A stretch of DNA of 48,173 nucleotides from Cyanobacteria bacterium OH_SFB_17 (GCA_023395735.1 JAEWYI010000116.1:1-48173), one strand, 5' to 3'; positions 15,103 through 24,290 are shown, counted from the stretch's first letter. Notes: generated by a model not told the origin, from the letters alone. A program made the numbers and translations.

Positions 15103-15915
15103 TTATTTTGAAACAACCATAAAAGATTTAAGCATTCTGCCGCCTTCCTCTTTTGTAGATGTAATATTTATGGATTTTTTGTAATTCAAAGAAGTTGAGC
15201 TGCCTCCATCGAAGGCCATTGCTCTATCCAGCCCAAAAGATTTACACAGGTCACGGGCTTCGTATATGGTTTTAGGGTTTTTATTTGTAATTATAAAAAT
15301 ATGTATCTCGTCGCCTTTTAAACCTATTAAAGTTCTTGCTGTTTTTTCAAGCACAGAGGCTGATTCTCTCACGACTTTGCCTTCTGAATTTTTCACGACA
15401 AAAAATTCTTCTTCCAATTTTAGTTCAGGCAAAAGCATCGGACCGCCTTGAGCTGAAGTTTCGATGTTACAAGCAAAATCAACAGGGGTCTTGTGTGGAG
15501 CGATTTCATATTTATATTTTCCATCACAATCCATAACCCTAAATTCAGTTCTGTTTATAATTTTGTCAATATTCTGTCTTAAAACTGGATTCATAAGCAA
15601 ATTTTCATTGAATAAAGGATCTGCAACTGTATTTCTATCAGCCACTATATAAGAAATTGTCTTTTGGTTATTTGGATCAAAGAACCCTGCGTTAACCGTC
15701 AGTTCTGCTCTTGAGGATTCATGAGCTTCTTTGTTTGTAATAAGAGTTTGGCTTGAAACAAATTTAATCTTTTTTGCGACTCTTTTTCCATCCAAAATTA
15801 TATGATAAATTCCATTGTCATATTTAATATCGATAGGGTTTCCTACTGCCCAAACACGGGAAATACTAACACCTAAACATAAAAGCATTAAAAACGATAC
15901 TAAAATTTTTTTCAT
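15103..15915 (-). CDS. Secreted phosphodiester glycosidase family protein (NAGPA/DUF2233)
   Basis: 270 aa with a signal peptide (about residues 1-23: KK, a hydrophobic stretch, then RVWAVG), so exported. The domain matches the phosphodiester glycosidase fold named after the mammalian mannose-6-phosphate uncovering enzyme. Landmarks are NAGFFDPNN near residue 75, TARTLIGLKGDEIHIFIITN at about 188-207, and the C-terminal AMAFDGGSSTSLNY, equivalent to the DGGGSS motif. Substrate unknown; a cell-envelope glycan or glycophosphodiester is likely. AAGGAT precedes the start. It is the third gene after lptB and lptF/G, 20 nt downstream, which points to envelope biogenesis. Confidence 0.85.
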   Translation of the reverse strand: MKKILVSFLMLLCLGVSISRVWAVGNPIDIKYDNGIYHIILDGKRVAKKIKFVSSQTLITNKEAHESSRAELTVNAGFFDPNNQKTISYIVADRNTVADPLFNENLLMNPVLRQNIDKIINRTEFRVMDCDGKYKYEIAPHKTPVDFACNIETSAQGGPMLLPELKLEEEFFVVKNSEGKVVRESASVLEKTARTLIGLKGDEIHIFIITNKNPKTIYEARDLCKSFGLDRAMAFDGGSSTSLNYKKSINITSTKEEGGRMLKSFMVVSK

Positions 15916-15934
15916 ATCAATTATCCTTATTTTT

Positions 15935-17050
15935 TTACAAGTCTTTTGATTTATAAAATGCCCAAATAGCGCCTAAGAAAGCCATTGGCGGGATTGTTGC
16001 AGTCAAAAGCGGATGAAGCACCCCTTTTTCTGCAAGCAAGTCAAAAAACGGTAATGTTATGTAATACAAGAATATACAGCCGATTGCAATCGTAAATCCG
16101 ACAAGTCTTTGTTCTCTTGGCTTGCTAAAGCCTAAAAGACAGCCCAAAACAGCCAATAAAACACAAACAAGCGGATGAACAAATCTTTGGATATATTTAT
16201 TCAACATAAACCTGTATTCTTCTTCCAAACCTTCTTTTTTCAATAGGCAAATATATTTAAACAAATCACCGTTATCAATTTCTCTATCACGCTTGAGCGA
16301 ATAAATCATAAGCTTATAAGCATTATCAGAAGCATCTCCTTGCAAAATATCCAAAGTATCCAGCTTGCGTATCTTTTCAAAAATACCGTCACCTGATATC
16401 TTGTACTCAACCAAATCGTGCAATGTCCATTTTTCATGGAAATGTTCAGCTCGTTTTGCAACAAAAATATGAGAAAGCCCATGCAAGTCTGTATAACTTT
16501 TTTCTGAAAAATCCAAGACTATAACATTAGAAATGTTGCTATAATTAAACCTCGAAACAACAACCCCCAATGATGGTCTGCCAATTTCGTCTTTTTGAGT
16601 ATAAATATATTGCGATGGATAATAATCTTTTTTAATATTAACAAGCTTCTCAGAAGAATAAGGAATCAATTTATCATAAGTTACAAAGCAAAAAGCAGTA
16701 ACCATAGCACTCAAAACCAAAACAGGAGCCAGAATTCTCCAAAAAGAAAGCCCCGCTGTTCTAAAAATAGTAAGCTCAAAATCTTTACTCAATTTGTCAA
16801 ACGTAAATAAAGAACCCAATAATATTCCAACAGGCAGACCTTTTCCAAGAATATTAGGAAGTTCATAGAAGATTACCAAAATACCTGTCTTAACAGAATA
16901 GCCGCCTTCCAAAACTTTCCTTATTGTATTTAATAGCATTTCAGGCGCAATCCAAATGACTGTAAAAAGCAAAATTGCACCGAGCGTGTTAGCCAAAACT
17001 TGTTTAAAAATATATCTATCATACAACTTTATTTTCGAAAAAACACTCAT
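15935..17050 (-). CDS. LptF/LptG family permease (YjgP/YjgQ)
   Basis: A 371-aa inner-membrane subunit of the LptBFG transporter that extracts lipopolysaccharide from the membrane. The family topology is visible: two N-terminal pairs of helices (about 12-35, 55-75, 95-122), a large extracytoplasmic beta-jellyroll segment (about 130-270) and C-terminal helices (about 280-370). KQVLANTLGAILLFTVIW and RFVHPLVCVLLAVLGCLLGF are typical blocks. It begins inside the lptB stop (TAATG), so translation is coupled. Only one LptF/G-type gene is present, as is usual in cyanobacteria, so a homodimer is inferred unless a second copy lies elsewhere. Confidence 0.9.
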   Translation of the reverse strand: MSVFSKIKLYDRYIFKQVLANTLGAILLFTVIWIAPEMLLNTIRKVLEGGYSVKTGILVIFYELPNILGKGLPVGILLGSLFTFDKLSKDFELTIFRTAGLSFWRILAPVLVLSAMVTAFCFVTYDKLIPYSSEKLVNIKKDYYPSQYIYTQKDEIGRPSLGVVVSRFNYSNISNVIVLDFSEKSYTDLHGLSHIFVAKRAEHFHEKWTLHDLVEYKISGDGIFEKIRKLDTLDILQGDASDNAYKLMIYSLKRDREIDNGDLFKYICLLKKEGLEEEYRFMLNKYIQRFVHPLVCVLLAVLGCLLGFSKPREQRLVGFTIAIGCIFLYYITLPFFDLLAEKGVLHPLLTATIPPMAFLGAIWAFYKSKDL

Positions 17051-17775
17051 TAAAGTTCAAAATCCTTTCCTAAATAAAATTCTTTAGCAACAGGATCAAC
17101 AGCAACTTCTTCGCTTTTTCCTTGTATTTTAATTTTTCCGTCAAAAATAACATAAGCTCTATCCGTAATAGAAAGAGTAGCTTTCGGATTGTGGTCTGTA
17201 ATCAAAACGCCCAAACCTTTGTCTAAAGACAATTTTCTGATATTATCTTTAATTTCACCGATTGCAATCGGGTCGATACCTGTAAAAGGTTCGTCCAAAA
17301 GAATAAAATCAGGACTTGCAGCAAGTGCCCTTGCAAGCTCAACCCTTCTTCTTTCTCCACCAGACAAAGAAACAGCCGATTCATATCTTAACTTTGCAAC
17401 CCCAAATTCAGCCAAAAGTTCTTCCAACTTTTTACCTTTTTCATTAACTGTAAGCTTATCGTTCATTTCCAGAACCAATTTGATATTATCTTCAACGCTC
17501 AATTTTCTAAATATTGAGGCTTCTTGCGGAAGATATCCAATCCCGGCTTTTGCTCTAATATTCATAGGCCAGTGCGAAATATCTTTTCCATCTATATAAA
17601 TACATCCCTTGTTTGGCTTAACAAGACCTACCACCATATAAAATGTTGTGGTTTTTCCAGCTCCGTTTGGCCCCAAAAGACCAACTACTTCGCCTTTGTT
17701 AACCTCAAAAGAAACGTCATTAACAACACTTCTATCCCCATATATTTTTACAAGATTTTTTGCTTCTATTTTCAT
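17050..17775 (-). CDS. lptB: LPS export ABC transporter ATP-binding protein
   Basis: The 241-aa cytoplasmic ATPase driving LPS extraction. Walker A GPNGAGKTT at residues 35-43, Q-loop YLPQEASIFRKLSVEDN (characteristic of LptB, about 81-97), signature LSGGERRRVE at 137-146, Walker B FILLDEP at 157-163 and the switch histidine in ITDHN. Length and motifs fit LptB rather than LivF-type relatives. GAGGG precedes the ATG. First gene of the lptB-lptF/G-phosphodiester glycosidase operon on the minus strand. Confidence 0.95.
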   Translation of the reverse strand: MKIEAKNLVKIYGDRSVVNDVSFEVNKGEVVGLLGPNGAGKTTTFYMVVGLVKPNKGCIYIDGKDISHWPMNIRAKAGIGYLPQEASIFRKLSVEDNIKLVLEMNDKLTVNEKGKKLEELLAEFGVAKLRYESAVSLSGGERRRVELARALAASPDFILLDEPFTGIDPIAIGEIKDNIRKLSLDKGLGVLITDHNPKATLSITDRAYVIFDGKIKIQGKSEEVAVDPVAKEFYLGKDFEL

Positions 17776-17936
17776 TTTTCCCTCTTATTAAGCTTGGAGC
17801 TTACCCCTAACTTGACATTGTGCATACATCAATTCTATGTGAAAAATGTTTATATTACAAGTTTATTCATGTTATTATAAAAAGTGTTGGTGTATTTGAA
17901 TAAAAATAAGGTTTACCCTACTTTATTGAGGACGTA

Positions 17937-20900
17937 ATGAAAATTCAAAAAGGATTATTACTGTTTATATTAGCTACTTTTACTGCAATATATTTATGCT
18001 TCCTCTTTGTTCTGCCAAATTCGATTGATATTTCGGGATATGCCCCTCAACTCTCGAAACTAGTCCAAGAAAACACAGGATTAGAGCTAAAACTGAGCGG
18101 AATAAAAGTTAAAACGGGATGGAACCTTTCTGCAGGCGCAGACATTGAAAAGGCAGATCTTTTTTATCCGGAAGGCAAAAAATTCGGGCAAATAAACAAC
18201 CTTGAAGTAAAATTATCCCTCATCCCACTTTTGTATAAAAATTTCAAACTTGATTCAATATCAGCTGACAAAGTTTTAATTAACGCCGAATTGGATGATA
18301 AAGGTGAATTTTTACTTAAAAAATATTTAACAAAAAAAACAAACTCCCAAAAAGATTCTAATCTGAAATTTTCAGAAAAAATGCCTGATATAAAAGTTTC
18401 TAAATACAGAATTTCACTTCTTCAAAAAAACAAAAATTTCACGTTTAAAGGAGAAAATTTTTACATAGACGATTTTATCCTAAACAAAAAAGCAAAAGTT
18501 TCCACACTCGGAAACATAATCATTGATGGAAGCAAAAAGATTTCTTACAAGATAAATCTTGATTCCAACGCTATATTCAAAGACAATGGAGAAAAATTTG
18601 ATTTAGTTAAAAATTTAAAAGAACTTGATAAATACAAAATTTCTGCAGACTTAAACGCCGATTTAAAGTTAAGACAAAAAAATGATGATATAGATTTAAA
18701 CGGAAGCGTTTTTCTTCACAACTTAACTTTTTCAATAGGTGAAAAAAAATTCCCAAAAAGCAATCTCGATATGAAATTTAAAGGGGATAAAGCAAAAATA
18801 ATCTCAAATATTTATACAGATTCAAACTCTCATCTTTTTGCAAACGGATTATTGAAAACAGGTAAGAAAAAATCCATTGACCTTTCTGTTACAAGTGACA
18901 GAATAAATCTCCAAGACCTTGTATTAATAACAAAAACAATGTCTAAAACTCTAGGGCTTAAAAATCTTGATGGCTATAATGCAAAGGGGTTAATGAAGGC
19001 TAATTTTTCTATACAAAGCGATTTTAAAAAAATAAAATCGAATGGATATTTAAAAATTAAAGATGCAAGTCTGGATAATAAATTATACAAAGTTTCGCTT
19101 AATGGAATAAACGCAGACATAGATTTTTCTCAAAATTCGCTTAAAATAAAAAAAGCAACTGCAAAACTCAACAACCAACCGATTGCAATTAATGGAGAGA
19201 TTAACAACAAAGCTGTTGCCAACATAAAAATTTCTGCAGAAAACCTCAACTTAAAAAGCCTTATTGCAACGACAGGAAATCTAAAATTAATAAAAGAAAA
19301 TGATATCGCAGGACTTGTAAATATTGACGCTTCGCTCGTTGGAAAAATTGACAAAGCAAAGCCAAACATAAACCTGCTTGTTCAAAATATAAAAATATTC
19401 AACAAAAAAACAAATACGCACATAAAATTAGATAAAATCCTCTATAAAACAGAGCTCAAAAAACACGAAAATGAAAAAATTTACATTTATAACCTGACCG
19501 CAAATTCGTCTGCGCCTGTCAAAATTTCATTAAAAAAACTTGATTTGACAAAGAAAAAAGATGAAATAGTTATCTCAGAAACACCACTATATTTAAACAA
19601 TATAAAAACAAACTTGAGCGGTAAAATATCTTCAATAAACACCTCAGTTAAACTAAACAACATCCAAATATCAACAACAAAACTCATCTCATCTCAAATT
19701 GATTCAATTCCTGGCTCCACAATACTTGCACAAGGAAGCCTGAAGCTTAATGGCCCAATTTCTTCTCCACAAATACTAGGAAGTTTCGATATCCCGCTAA
19801 TAAAAAATCCTAAAACCCTTACAACAATAAAAGGAACAACTTTAAAACTTACAAATGATGCAATATGGCTAAATTGCCCTCAAATTCAAATTGCAAACAC
19901 ATTTGCAAAAATAAACGGCACAATAAAAAATGATTTTTCAAACGGAATTGTGTTTAAATATCTTGATTTTTATTCCGACAATGTTGATTTAAACACGCTT
20001 ACTGCAGCATTTACCGATACTAAACACTCTAAAACCCCTCTATCAATATCAGTCTTAAACGGAAAAAATCATACAGGAAATTTCAAAGTTGGAAGGATTG
20101 TTTCATCAAACATAACCTCCAATCTTCAAATAAAAAATAATATTTTACACTTGTACAATCTCAAAGCGGACGCATACAACGGTAAAATAGCAGGTGAGAT
20201 AGAATACGATTTAACTCACTTTAAAACAAAACTAAATCTTCAAGGCCGAGGACTAAGCGCAAACCCTGCAATAATCGCATTAACAGGAAGAAATGATGAC
20301 ATAAACGGAAATCTTGATTTCGATACAAATGTTTCGTTTTCATCAGGCTACAAAAACAATTTATTAAAAAGCCTAAAAGGTTACACACACTTCATTATCA
20401 CAAACGGAAGAATGGGAATACTCGGCAAATTTGAACACCTTCTTTACGCTCAAAATATCCTTTCTAACAGCGTCTTTAAAGCAACACTGAACGTTATGAT
20501 AAAAGCGATAACGGTAAAAGACACAGGGGTTTACAGATACATAAAAGGAAAAATAAATTTTTCAAACGGATGGGCAAATATCACCAGCGTAAAAACATCA
20601 GGACCATCAATGAGTCTCTATATGACAGGAAGATACTATATGCCTGACAATATGGCATCAATAACAATTTTAGGAAGAATTTCAGATGATGTAGTAAGAA
20701 TCCTAGGACCTATTGGCGAATTTTCAATGGATAAAGCCATTTCATACATTCCAAAACTTGGAGAAATCACAGCATTTTTTGCAAGCCAATTCACGACAAA
20801 TCCGAATTACGAAAATATATCCGAAATCCCGCCTCTATCATTGCAAACCGAATTCAAAACAAAAGAATTTAAGGTTATAATCTCTGGCGATATCCAAAAA

Positions 20901-21071
20901 CAAAGCTCCGTAAAATCTTTCAAATGGATTGCCTCACCTAAAGTAGCAAAAAGTGATGCTGAGATTTTTAAACCTACAACAACACACCAACCCCCTGCCT
21001 CAATACAATATAAAGCGCCACAAACAAGCGTTCCTGACTTTGTAAAGAATTTACCTGATTTGAAAAATTAG
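17937..21071 (+). CDS. Giant AsmA/TamB-like membrane-anchored protein
   Basis: 1044 aa. One N-terminal transmembrane anchor (about residues 6-26), then a very long, beta-rich, repetitive region (alternating LKLNG/KI...NGxI strands) typical of the AsmA/TamB/YhdP bridge proteins that carry phospholipids between the inner and outer membranes. The C-terminal 250 residues (YTHFIITNGRMGILGKFEHL, and further on VKTSGPSMSLYMTGRYYMP) match the AsmA-like C-terminal domain (DUF3971/AsmA_2 type). A short Pro/Thr-rich tail ends the protein. Start ATG 17937 follows TGAGGACG. It is divergent from lptB, so the envelope lipid-transport functions are clustered. The exact family needs a profile search. Confidence 0.83.
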   Translation: MKIQKGLLLFILATFTAIYLCFLFVLPNSIDISGYAPQLSKLVQENTGLELKLSGIKVKTGWNLSAGADIEKADLFYPEGKKFGQINNLEVKLSLIPLLYKNFKLDSISADKVLINAELDDKGEFLLKKYLTKKTNSQKDSNLKFSEKMPDIKVSKYRISLLQKNKNFTFKGENFYIDDFILNKKAKVSTLGNIIIDGSKKISYKINLDSNAIFKDNGEKFDLVKNLKELDKYKISADLNADLKLRQKNDDIDLNGSVFLHNLTFSIGEKKFPKSNLDMKFKGDKAKIISNIYTDSNSHLFANGLLKTGKKKSIDLSVTSDRINLQDLVLITKTMSKTLGLKNLDGYNAKGLMKANFSIQSDFKKIKSNGYLKIKDASLDNKLYKVSLNGINADIDFSQNSLKIKKATAKLNNQPIAINGEINNKAVANIKISAENLNLKSLIATTGNLKLIKENDIAGLVNIDASLVGKIDKAKPNINLLVQNIKIFNKKTNTHIKLDKILYKTELKKHENEKIYIYNLTANSSAPVKISLKKLDLTKKKDEIVISETPLYLNNIKTNLSGKISSINTSVKLNNIQISTTKLISSQIDSIPGSTILAQGSLKLNGPISSPQILGSFDIPLIKNPKTLTTIKGTTLKLTNDAIWLNCPQIQIANTFAKINGTIKNDFSNGIVFKYLDFYSDNVDLNTLTAAFTDTKHSKTPLSISVLNGKNHTGNFKVGRIVSSNITSNLQIKNNILHLYNLKADAYNGKIAGEIEYDLTHFKTKLNLQGRGLSANPAIIALTGRNDDINGNLDFDTNVSFSSGYKNNLLKSLKGYTHFIITNGRMGILGKFEHLLYAQNILSNSVFKATLNVMIKAITVKDTGVYRYIKGKINFSNGWANITSVKTSGPSMSLYMTGRYYMPDNMASITILGRISDDVVRILGPIGEFSMDKAISYIPKLGEITAFFASQFTTNPNYENISEIPPLSLQTEFKTKEFKVIISGDIQKQSSVKSFKWIASPKVAKSDAEIFKPTTTHQPPASIQYKAPQTSVPDFVKNLPDLKN

Positions 21072-21143
21072 AGTTGAAAGCACTAATAGAATGAGTTAAA
21101 ATAATAAAGTTAGAGTTGGAATTTCAATAAGGGAAATAGCATT

Positions 21144-21722
21144 ATGACTGGCATTAGCGGATTAAGCTCCGGATTGATGAGGAGCTACATTAATTTTCAA
21201 TCAAAAGAAAAAATATCATCAAGAGAATTGTTTCAGATGCTTTCGCTTGAACTTGGCGGAGACAGTGAAAAAATAACAAAAAAACAACTTGATTCATATT
21301 TAGAAGAAGCCGAAGACGGTCTTTTAGAAGTATCCACAAGCGAGCTTAGCTCTCTTAAAACCCTACAAAGAAATTGGGATACAATCTCTTCAGGAAAAGA
21401 CAGCATAACGTTTTCTGATATGGAAAACTACTCAGGCTTGCTGATTTCAATGGTTATTGGAAGCGGTCAAGAAAACAGTGAACAAGAAAAAGATTATTCA
21501 ATGTACGATTATCAGGAAAATGTGGATAACTACATAATCGCTCACACTCTGGGAATCCCTGATCTTGCCGATGCATCTGAGTCTGACTTAAGCTCTTATC
21601 TGAAAGAACTCCTCTCCGGCTCTGATTCAAGCGATGACGATTCAAATGCTAACCTGATAGATACATTGACAAACATGATTGCGATGTTTAGCTCAAAATC
21701 GACTTTGTCTTTAGATGTGTAG
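21144..21722 (+). CDS. Orphan acidic protein with two degenerate EF-hand-like segments
   Basis: 192 aa, acidic, Ser-rich, with no signal peptide or membrane helix. I do not recognise the family. Two segments resemble calcium-loop EF-hands: GGDSEKITKKQLDSYLEEAE (about 33-52) and SSGKDSITFSDMENYSG (about 80-96). Both keep the D..x.IT..xL/M spacing, but the acidic ligands are incomplete. The C-terminus has a SGSDSSDDDSN run. The ATG follows AAGGGAAATAGCATT. It lies 72 nt after the AsmA-like gene and ends before a bidirectional terminator, so it may be the last gene of that unit. Confidence 0.7.
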   Translation: MTGISGLSSGLMRSYINFQSKEKISSRELFQMLSLELGGDSEKITKKQLDSYLEEAEDGLLEVSTSELSSLKTLQRNWDTISSGKDSITFSDMENYSGLLISMVIGSGQENSEQEKDYSMYDYQENVDNYIIAHTLGIPDLADASESDLSSYLKELLSGSDSSDDDSNANLIDTLTNMIAMFSSKSTLSLDV

Positions 21723-21744
21723 ATAAATTTGTTTTTTTATAATT

Positions 21745-21773
21745 TAAAAGGCGCCAGCGAAGCTGGCGCCTTT
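21745..21773. terminator. Bidirectional terminator between the EF-hand-like gene and yebC
   Basis: AAAAGGCGCCAGC, loop GAA, and its full 13-nt complement, T-rich at the right end and A-rich at the left. Serves the plus-strand gene ending at 21722 and the minus-strand yebC ending at 21805. Confidence 0.92.
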
Positions 21774-21804
21774 TGTTAAAAACTAAACTCTTTCAAAAAA
21801 AGCA

Positions 21805-22551
21805 TTAATCCAATTTTTGCAATATATCATCAGAAATATCAAAATTAGCATACACATTTTGAACATCATCATGTTCTTCTAATTTTTCTAATAATTTCAA
21901 GATTTGGCTTGCCGTTTTTTCATCACTTACTTCGATTGTATTTTGAGGCAATCTTGTAAGCTCAGCATTTTTACTTTCGAAACCTGCTTTTTCAAGTCCT
22001 TCGACGACTTTTTGAAAAGCTTCAACCGAAGTTAAAACTTTATACTCGCCGTCTTCATCTTGGATATCATCTGCACCTAATTCAACGGCTGTTTCAAAAA
22101 GTTTTTCGAAATCTACTGTTTCATCAAAAGAAACTAAACCCACAGGAGAAAACATCCAGCCCACGCAACCGTTTTCGCCCAAATTACCGTTAAATTTTGT
22201 GAAATAACTTCTAACATCTCCTGCTGTTCTGTTTCTATTATCAGTCATTGCTTCAATAAAAACAGCAACTCCGCCTGCTGCATAGCCTTCGTAAGTAAGT
22301 TCTTCAAAATTATCCCCCGAGCCCATGCCCGCACCTTTTTCAATCGCACGCTTGATATTATCAGCCGGTAATCCAGCAGCCTTTGCCCTATCTATTGCTG
22401 TTCTTAATCTGAAATTTGCATTTGCATCAGGGCCGCCGAGCCTTGCTGAAACCATCAATTCACGTGAATATTTTTGAAAAACAACTGCACGCGCGGAATC
22501 AACCTTTGCTTTTTTTCTTTTTATTGTCGCCCACTTTGAATGTCCTGACAT
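21805..22551 (-). CDS. yebC: YebC/PmpR family protein
   Basis: 248 aa, the normal length of the YebC/TACO1 family, whose members act in relieving ribosome pausing or, in some reports, as transcription regulators. The diagnostic N-terminus MSGHSKWATIKRKKAKVD is present, followed by GGPDANANFRLRTAIDRAK, then NIKRAIEKGAG, and GGVAVFIEAMTDNRNRT. The start is ATG 22551, which has AAAGG 7 nt upstream and the canonical first residues; a TTG five codons earlier is not used. A promoter (TTGGAA, 17 bp, TAAAAT) lies at 22617-22589. Confidence 0.96.
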   Translation of the reverse strand: MSGHSKWATIKRKKAKVDSARAVVFQKYSRELMVSARLGGPDANANFRLRTAIDRAKAAGLPADNIKRAIEKGAGMGSGDNFEELTYEGYAAGGVAVFIEAMTDNRNRTAGDVRSYFTKFNGNLGENGCVGWMFSPVGLVSFDETVDFEKLFETAVELGADDIQDEDGEYKVLTSVEAFQKVVEGLEKAGFESKNAELTRLPQNTIEVSDEKTASQILKLLEKLEEHDDVQNVYANFDISDDILQKLD

Positions 22552-22588
22552 ACCTAAACCTTTCAATATATTGTACCCGTTTAAGAAA

Positions 22589-22617
22589 ATTTTACTCTAA
22601 ACACAGCAAATTTCCAA
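22589..22617 (-). promoter_or_regulatory. Promoter of yebC
   Basis: Minus strand: TTGGAA (22617-22612), 17-bp spacer, TAAAAT (22594-22589), about 38 nt before the ATG. Four or five of six bases match in each hexamer. Confidence 0.55.
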
Positions 22618-22712
22618 GCTTTTAGCTTAAATATACAAAAGGTCAAAAGTGTACAATACACAACCTAAAAAAAGGATACACCGGGGGACAGGCTTGCTTT
22701 TTGGGGCCAATG

Positions 22713-22964
22713 TTATCTCAAGTCCACAAACTCAAAACTTACGTCTCTTGGACCAAAATTTGATTCGTGTTTTCTTTCTTCTGCACCTAGATAAACAATT
22801 TGTGATTGACTTTTTTTGTTGTGTTTTACAAATGTGTTTCCAGGCATTGAATCAGTATTAACCCAAGAGTTTCTGCTTTTTTGCTTGCAGCCAACTGAGA
22901 CAAAACCAACAAATAAAAGCACTGCAACTACGATAATAATTACTTTTGCTTTGGAAGAATTCAT
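22713..22964 (-). CDS. Small membrane-anchored or lipoprotein-like protein
   Basis: 83 aa. A lysine-containing N-terminus and a hydrophobic segment (about residues 8-25) end at Cys26 (FVSVGCKQKS). This could be a lipoprotein processing site, but Ser at -3 and Val at -2 make the lipobox atypical; a simple membrane anchor is the alternative. The remaining 55 residues are polar and contain ESNFGPRD, loosely like the FG motif of other orphan proteins here. GAGGAT about 6 nt before ATG 22964 supports the start. A 8-bp hairpin (CCTAAAAA at 22989-22996 with TTTTTAGG) is in its leader. Function unknown. Confidence 0.65.
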   Translation of the reverse strand: MNSSKAKVIIIVVAVLLFVGFVSVGCKQKSRNSWVNTDSMPGNTFVKHNKKSQSQIVYLGAEERKHESNFGPRDVSFEFVDLR

Positions 22965-23073
22965 TGTTCTATCCTCAGAGGAAGACCCTAAAAATCGGAC
23001 TCTTTTTAGGCTCCTTTATAATTATAACATATTTTACAAATCATTACTAGTCATGTAATAAGAGTATCTTTAT

Positions 23074-23101
23074 AAAAAAAAGCGGTCAAATGTGACCGCT
23101 T
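23074..23101 (-). terminator. Terminator of the CopG-type gene
   Basis: AAGCGGTCA (23080-23088) and TGACCGCTT (23093-23101) form a 9-bp stem with loop AATG, followed in the minus direction by about eight U residues. A weaker T-run on the plus side could also allow bidirectional use. Confidence 0.88.
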
Positions 23102-23191
23102 AATACTTTTTTTTAAATAAAATCTTTTTCCTCAATCCAAGTCTAGTAGCTTTACCTTCGTTGCTTTTTAAGGGAGCAAAAACCCATTTTG

Positions 23192-23380
23192 TTAATCTAA
23201 CAATGCATCCAAGATTGCTGCATTTTTAACAGCTACTGTGTTTTCTCTAACTTTGTTTCTGTGGATGTAAGTTCTCAAAGCTTCTCTGATAAGCTCTGAA
23301 CGAGAACGGTTTTCGTTTCCTGCAACGTTATCTATCTCGTCTAAAAATCTTTCGGGCATTGAAATCAAAACTCTTGCCAT
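23192..23380 (-). CDS. Ribbon-helix-helix (CopG-type) DNA-binding protein
   Basis: 62 aa. The N-terminal strand ARVLISMPERFLDEIDNVA and the helices SRSELIREALRTYI form a complete RHH fold that would bind DNA as a dimer. No toxin or plasmid-partner gene adjoins it, so it is more likely a stand-alone regulator than an antitoxin. AAAGGAGT lies about 9 nt before the ATG. It has its own terminator at 23074-23101. Confidence 0.9.
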   Translation of the reverse strand: MARVLISMPERFLDEIDNVAGNENRSRSELIREALRTYIHRNKVRENTVAVKNAAILDALLD

Positions 23381-23522
23381 AATCTGTTACTCCTTTTTGT
23401 TACTCTCTAATATCTCTGTATTTATATAAAGGATTTTTGTATTTAAAAATTGCCTATTCTGTATATATTTCTTCTATACTATGTAACATTTCTTAATATA
23501 CTCTAAAAAAAGTCAATAAAAT

Positions 23523-23543
23523 AGGGAGTTTTAAGGACTCCCT
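23523..23543 (-). terminator. Probable terminator of the 170-aa orphan gene
   Basis: AGGGAGT (23523-23529) and ACTCCCT (23537-23543), a 7-bp stem with a 7-nt loop, followed on the minus strand by ATTTTATT. Located 32 nt past the stop at 23575. Confidence 0.6.
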
Positions 23544-23574
23544 GAAATTTATAAATGAGGATTAAAGATTTTAT

Positions 23575-24087
23575 TTATGCAAATATATTCAATGTATCTT
23601 CAACTTTTTCTTTTTCTTCTTTTTTTACAGCCAAGAGTTCACCTTTGTAGAATGGATTTGAACCTCTTTTGTCTGAGCCCAAATCTGCAGTTTCTGTTAG
23701 TCTGCCAAAAGAAGGGATGTTCATTGATTTAGCTTCTTTTACAGCTTCTTTTGCTTCAGGTAGAGCGATTTTACCATCAACGTTTTTTGCAATTGATTTA
23801 GAAGCTTCTGCAGTAAGATATTTGATACTGTTCAAAGCATTTTGGCTTAAGTTAACGCCAACGCCTGCGTTAGCTTGAGAAACTTGTCTTGCAGTTGCTG
23901 CATCAACTTTGCCGCTGTATAAATCCATCCCTACTGTTGGTCTACTGAATTTAGACAAATCAAAAGTTGCTTCAATATTTGAGGTTTTAGCATTCGCTCT
24001 TTGAAAGATTTGTTGAGTTACTTCTTTCAAAGCGGAAGTGTCAATCCCTGTTTTAAAATTTTGATTGTATGCAACACTTAAACTCAT
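23575..24087 (-). CDS. Orphan protein with internal PSFG motif
   Basis: 170 aa, soluble, mostly helical, rich in Ala, Lys and Gln. I do not recognise the family. It contains NIPSFGRLTETADLG at about residues 123-137, similar to the PSFG/PNFG motif near the N-terminus of other orphan proteins here. The C-terminus is highly charged (KKEEKEKVEDTLNIF). AAGG precedes ATG 24087. The promoter region includes TATAAT inside the palindrome GATTATATAATC and a direct repeat of TTTAGGT. Monocistronic. Function unknown. Confidence 0.65.
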   Translation of the reverse strand: MSLSVAYNQNFKTGIDTSALKEVTQQIFQRANAKTSNIEATFDLSKFSRPTVGMDLYSGKVDAATARQVSQANAGVGVNLSQNALNSIKYLTAEASKSIAKNVDGKIALPEAKEAVKEAKSMNIPSFGRLTETADLGSDKRGSNPFYKGELLAVKKEEKEKVEDTLNIFA

Positions 24088-24148
24088 TGTCGTACCTTAT
24101 CCCTAATCTTTGCTTTCGTACCCCTTGTGATTATATAATCGGAGCTTT

Positions 24149-24167
24149 TTAGGTAAAACTTTAGGTT
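24149..24167. promoter_or_regulatory. TTTAGGT direct repeat upstream of the 170-aa orphan gene
   Basis: Two copies of TTTAGGT separated by AAAAC (12-bp period, about one helical turn) lie just upstream of the TATAAT in GATTATATAATC. The period suits a protein binding on one face of the DNA near the -35 region. Confidence 0.35.
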
Positions 24168-24290
24168 TTTGAACTATGCGTGTAACATTTGTTTACAATA
24201 AATTAAAATCAGAAACACATTTGTACTTTTAAAATTATGCATAACAAATAAAACATCAAACTATGATTGTGTTTAAGGGCATTGATGCAA

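Noticed and set aside
22649..22861. Plus-strand 70-codon ORF overlapping the lipoprotein-like gene
   Set aside because: No RBS, GTG start, antisense to a gene with a good RBS and a membrane anchor.
23192..23380. CopG protein as an antitoxin
   Set aside because: No small toxin gene is adjacent; terminator and promoter isolate it as a single gene.
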